Shown here one piece after another: positions 1-7,276 of a stretch of 8,343 nt of DNA. The stretch lies in contig JALZUY010000022.1 in NCBI GenBank assembly GCA_023301395.1, positions 1 through 8,343 of the forward strand, given 5' to 3'. A program made the position numbers and the translations under genes. Positions within the stretch are counted from its first letter, which is position 1, and every line of letters begins with the position of its first letter. Origin of the DNA: Nonlabens sp. (GTDB lineage: Bacteria > Bacteroidota > Bacteroidia > Flavobacteriales > Flavobacteriaceae). The notes below the pieces were generated by a model that saw only the letters and a list, made by a program, of their open reading frames with translations, made no database searches and was not told where the DNA came from.

Positions 1-2221
1 TTGCAGCATTCCATGTTTCTAACACATTCCAAGTTGTTCCATCTTCAGTATAAACTAATACAACCTCATCATCAGATCCCATTGCAGAAGCTGTTGTGTT
101 ATTAAACCCAGTTACAGCTATATCTACATTAAGCTCATATCCACCTACTGATAAATCATATAAAGGTGAAAGAAGCCAATCAGATGTTCCTAAGTTAAAT
201 AAATTCACATTTACAGCTCCACCACCAGAAGTAGTAGCATGAGCAAATTCTTCAGCACCCCAATCTCCGGAACCTAAAGTCATAGGACCAGTAGTTAAAT
301 CACCATCTGAAGCTTCCTCCCAACAATTAGGAACAAACATGTCAAATGTCTCTAAAGCATCTGGCACTAAAGCAGCACAATCTGTAGTGGCAGAAATAGG
401 TCCTACAAATGCCATACTACAATCAGCTCTTACATAAATATCATATGTAGTTTCAGGTGCAAGTGCCGTAATCGTATAAGGATTAACAGTTGCATTTGAT
501 GTTCCAACAGCTGGTGCTGGATCTCCAATAAGAACAGCAACGACTTCCCATGCCGTAGCAGCTGGCATACTATTTTCAGTCCAGCTTACAGTTGCAGAAT
601 CAGAAGTAACTGAATCAATTGTTATTGCTGTGACGTCATTACAAACTGGTAATTCTACAAATCCTATATTATCAATTGCTATATCACCTTCAAATGTTCC
701 TGCACTTGTAGCTCTTATAGTAACAGATATCGTTTGACCTGCATATACAGCTAGATCTACTTCTGCAAGTATCCAAGGCTCTACATCACTTGTTTGCTGT
801 TGACCTGATAATGTCCATACGTTAGTTGTACCATTTACTAATACATCTAATGTCCCTATTTCTCCACCAAACATATGATAGTCAAATGTTAATGCTGGTG
901 CTGTAAGTCCTGTTAAATCTACTAAAGGAGATACTAAATCTGTTGTATCTCCTGTAGCACCAGTAGATGCTTCTGTAAAGAAATAATTTCCTGTAGTAAT
1001 AGATGGGTTTGGTCCTGTTCCTCCTGAACTTGTATCAGTACCTGCAGCAGATTCCCAGAAATAAGATCCACCTGTTCCACTCCAACAGTTACCTGTTAAA
1101 AATGGAGAAGATGCTGTAGTAAAAAATTCAAAATCTTCTGTATATGGCGCAGCAATTGCAGCACAAAAAGTAGTTGCAGATACAGGACCTATCTGAGCAG
1201 ATAAACCGTTTGCTGAAGCGCTACAGTCTTGTGTTATATAAAAATCATAAAGTGTGTCAGCAATTAATCCTGTAACAGTAGCGCTATCACCAGCGCCAGC
1301 AACTGTAGTACCAGCTGTCAATGGATCAAATCCTACTTGACCATATAATATACTTGATGCAGATGCGCTTGAGTTATTAACCCATGTTAATGAAATCTCA
1401 GTATCTGATACAGCAGATGCCGCAAGAGCAGTAGGGTTTGAACAAGACGGAATTGCTTCCCATACGATATCATCTAAATACATATTATCATTAGTAGATA
1501 CAAAGATATGCCTGAATGCAACAAACTGATCTGACCCAGAATAAGTATCAAAATTCACAATATACTCTTGATGAGTCGTTGTAGGTGCAATTAGTTGAAG
1601 TGAAGTAAATGTACTTGGATCTGTAGCGTTACTCATAGTTCCTACCTCAACAGTACTTGTAGCAGTTCCTGCATCTGCAAAGAATCTTAGCCTATGGCTA
1701 CCTGCTGCGATATTGCTAAGTTGTGGAGAGATTAACATATTCTCACCTTCAATTGTAGTTCCACTTCCTATATTACCAGTAAAACTTCCGCTATTTAATC
1801 TTATTCCTAAAACACCTGAATTATCTGCAGAAAGATGTGATTCTACATTTCCACTACCTGTATTGGTATTGAAAGAAGACCAACAATCTGGTAATGCAGG
1901 TCTTACAACAGACTCAAAATCTTCACTAAAGTCTGTTATCGCAGTACAAAGAGTTCTAAAGTTGAATGGTCCAGCATATGTACTAAAATCACCACCACCA
2001 CAATCTGCCCGTACATAGAAATCGTAGCCTGTATTTGCTGTTAACATTGTTGCAGTATAAGGGTTTGTAACTCCTGCATCAGTAGGTGTTCCAGTAGGAG
2101 TAAATCCTTCAACACCTAATTCAATATCCCAAGCCGTTTCACCACTACCACCTGATGTCCATGAAAGGTCTGCAGTATCAAAAGTTGTTGAAACAGCTCC
2201 AAGATTAGAAGACGGTAAACA
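1..2221 (-). repeat. Protein-level tandem repeat: three FN3 + choice-of-anchor-J units of about 260 residues
   Basis: Within the adhesin-like gene, a two-domain unit recurs with first cysteines at residues 226, 485 and 752 (periods 259 and 267). Each unit has cysteines at equivalent places: the P-x-C entry to FN3 (226, 485, 752), the D-C after the Y-D-x-Y-(V/I) strand (299, 558, 826), the FN3 exit T-x-C (317, 578, 840), and the J-domain C-W (338, 604, 858). The regular placement suggests conserved disulfides outside the cytoplasm. The copies differ clearly in sequence, so this is old domain duplication rather than recent DNA amplification. The third unit is cut by the left edge. Confidence 0.75.
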
Positions 2222-2896
2222 TGTTGGTACAGCACCACCAGTAAAAATCATTTCAGCCTGATAAAGTCTTGTTTGTTCATTATCTAAATCTCCCGTAAGA
2301 GGCAATGAGCTACTATCTCCTCTTCCTTGTATACCAGTTACTGTATCATAAGCAAATGCAAACCCACCAGTTGTAGGGTTACCTGTAGAAACACTAATAT
2401 CCCAGTCCAATCCTATCTCAATAGATCCACCTGTATAGGTAAATGGAGTATCTAAAGTGAATACCACATATCCTGCGTTGTCCGAAATAATAGTATTATC
2501 TACTGCAACATTAGTATACACATTTATAGAACCCGCAGTTAGATTAGCATACGTATCTTCTGTATCTAGGCTATTACTACCCGTATTATTCATTGCTATA
2601 GTCATACTTCCTGCTTCTCCAGGAGCAACACCAAAGGCGTTAGTCTTATTAAAACCTATAGAAGATATTACAGCACCGTTATAGATACCAGCTGCACTTA
2701 AGTCTGCAAAAGTGTATAAAAGGATACTTTGAGAGTAATCAAAGCTACTACCAGCAGACGACCTGTAGATAGGTGATCCATTTTGTGAAATAGCTCCAGG
2801 ATCTGTTCCCGCACCTATAATTGTTGTAGTTTGAGCACTACCGCAAACACTTAATAGCATCGCAAAAGCACTAAACAAAAGTAATTTAATTTTCAT
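1..2896 (-). CDS. Large secreted multidomain FN3 / choice-of-anchor-J adhesin-like protein, N-terminal 965 residues (3' end beyond left edge)
   Basis: The frame stays open from the ATG at 2896-2894 to the left edge, so the stop codon and C-terminus are outside the window. Residues 1-21 form a signal peptide (MKIKLLLFSAFAMLLSVCGSA) with likely cleavage next to Gln22. Cys18 is preceded by Leu-Ser-Val, a poor lipobox, so I do not call a lipoprotein. Residues about 23-220 are a beta-rich domain of a kind often found at the N-terminus of flavobacterial secreted proteins. Three repeats of an FN3 domain plus a choice-of-anchor-J / MAM-like (cleaved-adhesin-type) domain follow: FN3 at about 226-317, 485-578 and 752-840; J domains at about 318-482, 579-750 and from 841 to the edge. 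FN3 landmarks are YDFYVRADC or variants and a closing T-x-C; J landmarks are DCW/NCW, SP-L-DL and a D-x-x-x-D-(D/N)-I strand. This architecture is typical of T9SS cargo, so a C-terminal sorting domain is expected but not seen. It follows rsmI on the same strand after 134 bases. An adhesive role is inferred; a secreted enzyme with accessory domains is not excluded, since the rest is missing. Confidence 0.88.
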   Translation of the reverse strand, partial: MKIKLLLFSAFAMLLSVCGSAQTTTIIGAGTDPGAISQNGSPIYRSSAGSSFDYSQSILLYTFADLSAAGIYNGAVISSIGFNKTNAFGVAPGEAGSMTIAMNNTGSNSLDTEDTYANLTAGSINVYTNVAVDNTIISDNAGYVVFTLDTPFTYTGGSIEIGLDWDISVSTGNPTTGGFAFAYDTVTGIQGRGDSSSLPLTGDLDNEQTRLYQAEMIFTGGAVPTCLPSSNLGAVSTTFDTADLSWTSGGSGETAWDIELGVEGFTPTGTPTDAGVTNPYTATMLTANTGYDFYVRADCGGGDFSTYAGPFNFRTLCTAITDFSEDFESVVRPALPDCWSSFNTNTGSGNVESHLSADNSGVLGIRLNSGSFTGNIGSGTTIEGENMLISPQLSNIAAGSHRLRFFADAGTATSTVEVGTMSNATDPSTFTSLQLIAPTTTHQEYIVNFDTYSGSDQFVAFRHIFVSTNDNMYLDDIVWEAIPSCSNPTALAASAVSDTEISLTWVNNSSASASSILYGQVGFDPLTAGTTVAGAGDSATVTGLIADTLYDFYITQDCSASANGLSAQIGPVSATTFCAAIAAPYTEDFEFFTTASSPFLTGNCWSGTGGSYFWESAAGTDTSSGGTGPNPSITTGNYFFTEASTGATGDTTDLVSPLVDLTGLTAPALTFDYHMFGGEIGTLDVLVNGTTNVWTLSGQQQTSDVEPWILAEVDLAVYAGQTISVTIRATSAGTFEGDIAIDNIGFVELPVCNDVTAITIDSVTSDSATVSWTENSMPAATAWEVVAVLIGDPAPAVGTSNATVNPYTITALAPETTYDIYVRADCSMAFVGPISATTDCAALVPDALETFDMFVPNCWEEASDGDLTTGPMTLGSGDWGAEEFAHATTSGGGAVNVNLFNLGTSDWLLSPLYDLSVGGYELNVDIAVTGFNNTTASAMGSDDEVVLVYTEDGTTWNVLETWNAA

Positions 2897-2947
2897 AAAA
2901 AAATATTTAGATTAAAAAGAATTCATTGAATTATCATCGGAAAATAA

Positions 2948-2996
2948 CGTTTTCTTAAAAGTTAAATAAAATGTTAACTATATTTTAGACAAAACG
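2948..2996. repeat. AT-rich imperfect inverted repeat between rsmI and the adhesin-like gene
   Basis: The arms CGTTTT (2948-2953) and AAAACG (2991-2996) enclose a second pair, AGTTAA (2960-2965) and TTAACT (2974-2979), around an 8-base loop. Short TAAAA/TTTTA stretches between them also pair, with small bulges. It sits 34 bases past the rsmI stop and about 50 bases upstream of the adhesin-like start, both read on the minus strand. It could be a weak rsmI terminator (ATTTT-rich sequence follows on that strand) or an operator for the adhesin gene. In DNA this AT-rich, chance pairing is a real possibility. I saw no convincing Bacteroidota TTG / TAnnTTTG promoter pair in this 134-base gap. Confidence 0.3.
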
Positions 2997-3030
2997 CATG
3001 TTTAAGCGATAAAAGATTGATACTAAAAAA

Positions 3031-3696
3031 CTATTGTAATGATAAACTTACAACAAACTCTCCTTTAGGCTTTTTGGTTTCAAAATGGGTCATCGCTCCA
3101 TCTACCGTACCTCTATAATGTTCTTCAAACATTTTAGTGATTTCTCGTGAGATAGAGATTTGAGATTCTCCACCATAATGAGATTTAAAATCTGCAAGCG
3201 TTTTTAATAGCTTGTGTGGTGATTCATAAAAAACAATGGTGCGTTTTTCGCCTTTTAAAAACTCTAGTCTTTTTTGACGACCTTTTTTAACCGGTAAAAA
3301 TCCTTCAAAAATAAATTTATCACATGGCAAACCACTTACTACCAGTGCCGGAACAAATGCTGTTGCTCCTGGTAATGCGATTATCTCTAATCCATTCTCA
3401 ATCATTTTACGAGTAATTAAAAAACCTGGGTCACTTATTCCTGGAGATCCAGCATCAGTAATAAGCGCCATCGTTTCACCATTTTTAATACGGCTCACTA
3501 CATGTTCTACAATCTTGTGTTCATTATGCATGTGATAAGACAACATGGGTGTTTTAATCTCATAATGATTCAATAATTTACCACTGGTTCGGGTATCTTC
3601 TGCTAGAATAAGGTCTACCTCATTTAGTATATTAACAGCACGATAGGTCATATCTGACAAATTTCCTATAGGTGTAGGCACTAGATAAAGTTTCAT
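3031..3696 (-). CDS. rsmI: 16S rRNA (cytidine(1402)-2'-O)-methyltransferase RsmI
   Basis: RsmI transfers a methyl group from S-adenosylmethionine to the 2'-OH of C1402 in the 16S rRNA P site. With the N4-methylase RsmH it makes m4Cm1402, which tunes initiation and decoding fidelity. The 221-residue protein is a complete tetrapyrrole-methylase-fold enzyme. Family motifs in order are LYLVPTPIGNLSDMTYRA (3-20), LAEDTRTSGKLL (31-42), YHMHNE (54-59), the glycine-rich ITDAGSPGISDPG (79-91), ALPGATAFVPAL (107-118), FYESPHKL (156-163) and SREITKMFEEHYRGT (183-197). It ends soon after the KGEFVVSL strand, so it lacks the extra C-terminal part of the roughly 286-residue E. coli protein. I believe this short form is usual in Bacteroidota. 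The ATG at 3696 puts the start directly before the first beta strand. There is no Shine-Dalgarno motif, as is normal for this phylum. It is divergent from the DUF11-like gene and upstream of the adhesin-like gene, with no evident functional link to either. Confidence 0.97.
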   Translation of the reverse strand: MKLYLVPTPIGNLSDMTYRAVNILNEVDLILAEDTRTSGKLLNHYEIKTPMLSYHMHNEHKIVEHVVSRIKNGETMALITDAGSPGISDPGFLITRKMIENGLEIIALPGATAFVPALVVSGLPCDKFIFEGFLPVKKGRQKRLEFLKGEKRTIVFYESPHKLLKTLADFKSHYGGESQISISREITKMFEEHYRGTVDGAMTHFETKKPKGEFVVSLSLQ

Positions 3697-3729
3697 AGAA
3701 ATATATTAACTATTTGATAAATAACAATT

Positions 3730-3781
3730 TGTGTAGTTACGCTTTCGCTAAAGCGTGAAAAAAATCTCCTCGCACTACACA
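3730..3781. repeat. Nested palindromic element in the divergent rsmI / surface-protein intergenic region
   Basis: An outer perfect 8-bp inverted repeat, TGTGTAGT (3730-3737) and ACTACACA (3774-3781), encloses an inner hairpin ACGCTTT-CGCT-AAAGCGT (3739-3756) followed by GAAAAAAA. The inner hairpin is not followed by a T tract on either strand and lies between divergent genes, so it is a poor fit for a terminator. On the minus strand the whole element sits 34-85 bases upstream of the rsmI ATG and could form a structured leader. A possible -7 box TAGTTTTA (3804-3797, minus strand) lies just upstream, but no matching -33 TTG was found. The inner palindrome is related to the hairpin at 7231-7254, which favours a dispersed repeat family. 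The pairing is seen directly; any function is inferred. Confidence 0.55.
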
Positions 3782-3881
3782 TCAATTTTGTAATAGTAAA
3801 ACTAAGCATAATGATTTATTAAAAGGTCACGCAGCCTATGCTAAGAAAAGTCATCCTATATTTATACCAGCAACCAATTGT

Positions 3882-6800
3882 ATGAAGTTTTTATTTCCAA
3901 TTTTATTTTTCTTAGCCTCCATGTCGACTTGTTATGGTCAGACTACAGATCTAGCAATAACAGTTGAGGCACAAAACCTTGCAGGAAATTCTATATCACA
4001 AGCGCACTTCTATGAACGATACAGCTACTTAATTACCATAAGTAATACAGGTGCTCCAGTCGCAAATGCTGATTTTAGTCTATCACTGAGTACAGTAAAT
4101 AATATTGAAAGTGCAGTTGTTCAAAACAATCTAGGTGGAGCAGTTTCTCCTTCAAATATTAGTATTGTATCAAACTTAGTTACAGGTACACTTCCTAATA
4201 TGCCTAATTCCTCCAGTCTTGAGGTGTTGATCACATTGAGAGCATCGCCTATTTTCCTGGGTGGCGCAACGGCTACAGCTATTGTGAATACACCAGCTGG
4301 TACTACTGATACTAATCCTGCTACAAACACCTCTGTGATTAGTATTATAATGACTGAAAGGCCTATAGATTTTCAAATATCTCAAACTCAAATTACACCA
4401 GCAGGAAATGGAGATCTTGCAAATTGGGGTGATTCTGTAACCTATGAGATGACTATTCTTAATAATTCCGGAATAGAATACCCTTTACAAAATTTCACAA
4501 TAGCTGCAAGTAATGTGAATAGCGCTGGTAGTGCCCTCGTTACATTAGAAAATTTAAGCTGCGTAAATACGAGCAGTATGAACTGCCCTACTTTATCTGC
4601 AACAAACCCGATGGTATCGTTGAACCTCACTAACCAGTTTGAATATTACAATCATGCACAGGTTGTTGTTTTTCCCGCAGGAGCTTCATTTACTTTAAGT
4701 GTCACTTATAAGATAGAAGAAGGTGATTGTAGTCGTAAAATGCCAAATGAGCCATTAATAATAGGTAATAGACTTTCCATTGACTCTTATATAAATAATA
4801 CAAATTTCTTAGAAAATAACTCTATAAACACAATTGCTTTACTTATAGCAGCTTGTCCTTGTACCGATTTAATTTCTCAGGTAACTAAGGTGAATCCCGT
4901 TGCTGGAACTTTAACCGCTTGGACTGATATTGTAACTTATGATTTCACTTTCACAAATAATGGTCCTCTAGATATTATAGGTGGTGCATTCCTTACTAAT
5001 ACCAGTAATTTAAACACAGGAATTGAAGTGCTAACAGTAACTTGTACTGGAACAACAGGAACGCTTAATTGCTCAGATTTAAACATAGTAATAACTCCCG
5101 ATTTTAGATGGCTTACAGACGATTTTGTTTTTCCTGCAAATTCTAGTGCTACAGTAAGAACCACGGTGAGATTCATTCCTCCAGAATGTACTCCAGGCGG
5201 TATGGCGCCTATTTGTAGCATGCGCGGAATCGTTTTTGAAAACGATCCAGCGCTTATAGATTGTGATACAACAAATGATTTTAGTGGAGCTTTAATTATA
5301 GGCTTGCCTGTTACTCCTTGTGTAGATGTCCCAAATACTCCTATCGTTACTTTAACTGAAATTCAAACCACACCTATTCCTGGTGCAGGTCCTTATCCTT
5401 ATGGAGATATTGCTTATGAAATAATGATGAGTAATGTGGATACTGTTGCTCACCAAATCAAATTTAGAGATATTCAATTCTCCACTGGAACTGGAATATT
5501 GCAATCAATTATTTGTACAGGAACTACTGGTGGCGCAAACTGCCCTGTAGTTCTTAATGAAAACATAGGAGTTGTAAATGGTCAAGGAGACACCTTTTGG
5601 GAAATCTTAGATACAGACGGTTTTATAATGCCGGCAAATAGCTCTATAACTTATCAAAAAATAATTAACTGGAAACCTGAATGCTCTGTGTCTATTACAA
5701 GTGTACAGGATGACCTAGGACTAGCTGCCATTGATTCTAATCTTGCAATAATAGCCAGTGCGAGTGCTGCGGTAGCAACGCCCATGGTTCCATGCGTGGA
5801 CATTGTAGTACAAACTTATCCATCAATAACATCAGCACCTATCAATACTCCTCTAGAATGGATTATTGATATTACAAATTCAAATATAAGTGTAGACGCT
5901 AGCAATATTGATTTCGCAGATTTAATGCATCCCGATTTTACCATAACGGGAACACCTACTTGTACATTAATCACTGGTAACGCTACCTGCATTTCTAACT
6001 TTACCGTTACAGGAAATCAAACCGATGCTATTATTCCATTTATGGAAGCTGGATCGACTATTCAAGTGCGCATTCCTATAAACTCACCTACATATGGCGG
6101 TAGTTTTGAAAACCGTGCCGAAGCCCAACCAGATTTCTCTCAACAAGGTGAAAACACACCTGACTCAAACATATCTATTTCAAGCCTTTTTGTGCTCACT
6201 ACACAAACTTCAAAAAGCTTTGAACCATCTGTAATGAATACAGGTGAAACTTCTATTTTAACCTTTACATTAACTAATTCCATAGGATTACCAGCTCAAA
6301 GTAATATTTCTTTTGTAGATAATCTTTCTCCAGAAATCATAGTGTCTGGAAACGCATTTTGGGTGAATCAAAATAATGCAAGTGGTGATTTTATAGACAC
6401 TGTAGGTAGTTCCATTATAGGAATTCAAAACCTAAGCTTCCCTGCAGGAACACAGGAAATCAGTTTTGCTGTTGAAGTGACAAGTGATGATCCTGGTTTT
6501 TATACAAACGATTTCCAGAATTTCTCAGCACTCAATAATATAGACGTATCAACCGCATTTGCAACACTAGAGGTATTGCCATCACTCGATTTAAGTGTCA
6601 TTAAAACTGTTGATAAAATTCAACCTGATGTTAATGGCTCCGTAACCTTTACAATTCAAGTAGATAATTTAGGGAGTACCATCGCTACAAATGTTATCGT
6701 AGAAGAGTTTTTACCAAGTGGTTATAACTACATATCGCACAATACTGCAACGGGAACATTTGATGATTTCAGTGGTTTATGGTTACTAGGTGATATGGCA

Positions 6801-7229
6801 GTAGGAGCAAGTGCAACACTAGAGATTACTGTAGATTTCAATATTCCAGGAGATTTTATAAACGTGGTTACGGTTTACAGCAGTAATTTACTTCTAGATG
6901 TAGATCTAGAAAACAATACTGCACAAGCTTTTACAAGACCAGACTGTCTTAGGATTCCAGAAGGTTTCTCACCTAATAATGATGGAATTAACGACACTTT
7001 TGAAATAGTATGTATTGAACTCTATCCCGATAGTGAGCTTAAAGTATTTAATCGCTATGGTAGTATCGTTTATGAAACGATAGGCTATCAAAATGATTGG
7101 GATGGAATTCCTAACTCTGGAATCCTGCATAATGACAGTCAATTATTACCAGTAGGAACTTATTTCTGGCAGTTGGATCTTAGAGATGGTAGCCAGGCAA
7201 GAGTAGGCTGGGTTTATATCAATCATTAA
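3882..7229 (+). CDS. Large surface protein of tandem DUF11-like modules with T9SS type B (CHU_C) sorting domain
   Basis: This is a complete 1115-residue secreted protein. Residues 1-19 are a signal peptide (MKFLFPILFFLASMSTCYG) with likely cleavage next to Gln20, and this fixes the start: no earlier ATG lies in the open frame of the leader. Residues about 23-1019 form seven Ig-like beta modules of roughly 115-165 residues, at about 23-158, 162-325, 328-480, 481-638, 639-770, 772-898 and 903-1019. They show DUF11-type signatures such as VTYDFTFTNNGP (351-362), VTFTIQVDNLGSTIATNV (921-938) and FPAN/MPAN-S-S before a strand. Four modules carry a close cysteine pair (227/235, 388/397, 545/554, 694/703), probably disulfides. 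Residues about 1021-1115 are a gliding-motility-associated C-terminal domain: IPEGFSPNNDGINDTFEI (1025-1042), LKVFNRYGSIVYE (1053-1065), NDWDGIPN (1071-1078) and VGTYFWQLDL (1091-1100). This domain directs T9SS export and typically surface attachment or release. No enzymatic domain is visible, so an adhesive or structural role is inferred. The upstream leader shows no clear promoter; a strong hairpin follows 1 base after the stop. Confidence 0.93.
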   Translation: MKFLFPILFFLASMSTCYGQTTDLAITVEAQNLAGNSISQAHFYERYSYLITISNTGAPVANADFSLSLSTVNNIESAVVQNNLGGAVSPSNISIVSNLVTGTLPNMPNSSSLEVLITLRASPIFLGGATATAIVNTPAGTTDTNPATNTSVISIIMTERPIDFQISQTQITPAGNGDLANWGDSVTYEMTILNNSGIEYPLQNFTIAASNVNSAGSALVTLENLSCVNTSSMNCPTLSATNPMVSLNLTNQFEYYNHAQVVVFPAGASFTLSVTYKIEEGDCSRKMPNEPLIIGNRLSIDSYINNTNFLENNSINTIALLIAACPCTDLISQVTKVNPVAGTLTAWTDIVTYDFTFTNNGPLDIIGGAFLTNTSNLNTGIEVLTVTCTGTTGTLNCSDLNIVITPDFRWLTDDFVFPANSSATVRTTVRFIPPECTPGGMAPICSMRGIVFENDPALIDCDTTNDFSGALIIGLPVTPCVDVPNTPIVTLTEIQTTPIPGAGPYPYGDIAYEIMMSNVDTVAHQIKFRDIQFSTGTGILQSIICTGTTGGANCPVVLNENIGVVNGQGDTFWEILDTDGFIMPANSSITYQKIINWKPECSVSITSVQDDLGLAAIDSNLAIIASASAAVATPMVPCVDIVVQTYPSITSAPINTPLEWIIDITNSNISVDASNIDFADLMHPDFTITGTPTCTLITGNATCISNFTVTGNQTDAIIPFMEAGSTIQVRIPINSPTYGGSFENRAEAQPDFSQQGENTPDSNISISSLFVLTTQTSKSFEPSVMNTGETSILTFTLTNSIGLPAQSNISFVDNLSPEIIVSGNAFWVNQNNASGDFIDTVGSSIIGIQNLSFPAGTQEISFAVEVTSDDPGFYTNDFQNFSALNNIDVSTAFATLEVLPSLDLSVIKTVDKIQPDVNGSVTFTIQVDNLGSTIATNVIVEEFLPSGYNYISHNTATGTFDDFSGLWLLGDMAVGASATLEITVDFNIPGDFINVVTVYSSNLLLDVDLENNTAQAFTRPDCLRIPEGFSPNNDGINDTFEIVCIELYPDSELKVFNRYGSIVYETIGYQNDWDGIPNSGILHNDSQLLPVGTYFWQLDLRDGSQARVGWVYINH

Positions 7230-7230
7230 T

Positions 7231-7254
7231 ATCACGCTTCCGCAGAAGCGTGAT
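7231..7254. terminator. Perfect 10-bp stem hairpin between convergent genes, likely bidirectional terminator
   Basis: ATCACGCTTC (7231-7240) pairs perfectly with GAAGCGTGAT (7245-7254) across a CGCA loop. It begins 1 base after the stop codon of the plus-strand surface-protein gene and 22 bases from the stop of the minus-strand membrane-protein gene, where a shared terminator is expected. The T tract is weak: on the plus strand the nearest run is TTTTTT about 14 bases further on, and on the minus strand the hairpin is followed by ATTAATGATT. It shares 18 of 22 bases with the inner palindrome of the element at 3730-3781, so it may be a dispersed palindromic repeat serving as a terminator. Confidence 0.6.
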
Positions 7255-7276
7255 AAGAACTAGTTATATTTTTTAA

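Noticed and set aside
1713..2684. Plus-strand open frames at 1713-2018 and 2457-2684
   Set aside because: They lie antisense inside the continuous minus-strand adhesin-like frame, which has a signal peptide and recognisable FN3/J domains. Their translations show no domain pattern.
2842..2896. Lipoprotein signal (Cys18 in the signal peptide) for the adhesin-like protein
   Set aside because: The residues before the cysteine are Leu-Ser-Val; the -1 position should be Gly, Ala or Ser. A standard cleavage next to Gln22 fits better. The same reasoning excludes Cys17 in the DUF11-like protein.
3697..3722. TTG with 19-base spacer and TATATTTC directly before the rsmI ATG
   Set aside because: It fits the spacing, but the -7 box would abut the start codon and put the transcription start inside the coding region. 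No good alternative start codon supports that.
3693..3782. A 29-codon minus-strand frame from ATG 3782 ending in a TGA that overlaps the rsmI ATG (ATGA), suggesting a leader peptide
   Set aside because: Its sequence is largely dictated by the palindromic element it crosses, it has no ribosome-binding signal, and the peptide has no attenuator-like codon run. The 4-base overlap is suggestive but can easily be chance.
3788..3816. Possible plus-strand promoter: TTG (3788-3790), 18-base spacer, TAATGATT (3809-3816)
   Set aside because: The second box matches the Bacteroidota TAnnTTTG consensus poorly, and this AT-rich region offers many such weak matches.
4121..5221. Minus-strand open frames at 4121-4330, 4176-4391, 4442-4630 and 4937-5221
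   Set aside because: All are antisense to the 1115-residue surface protein, which is supported from signal peptide to sorting domain. Two of them even overlap each other.
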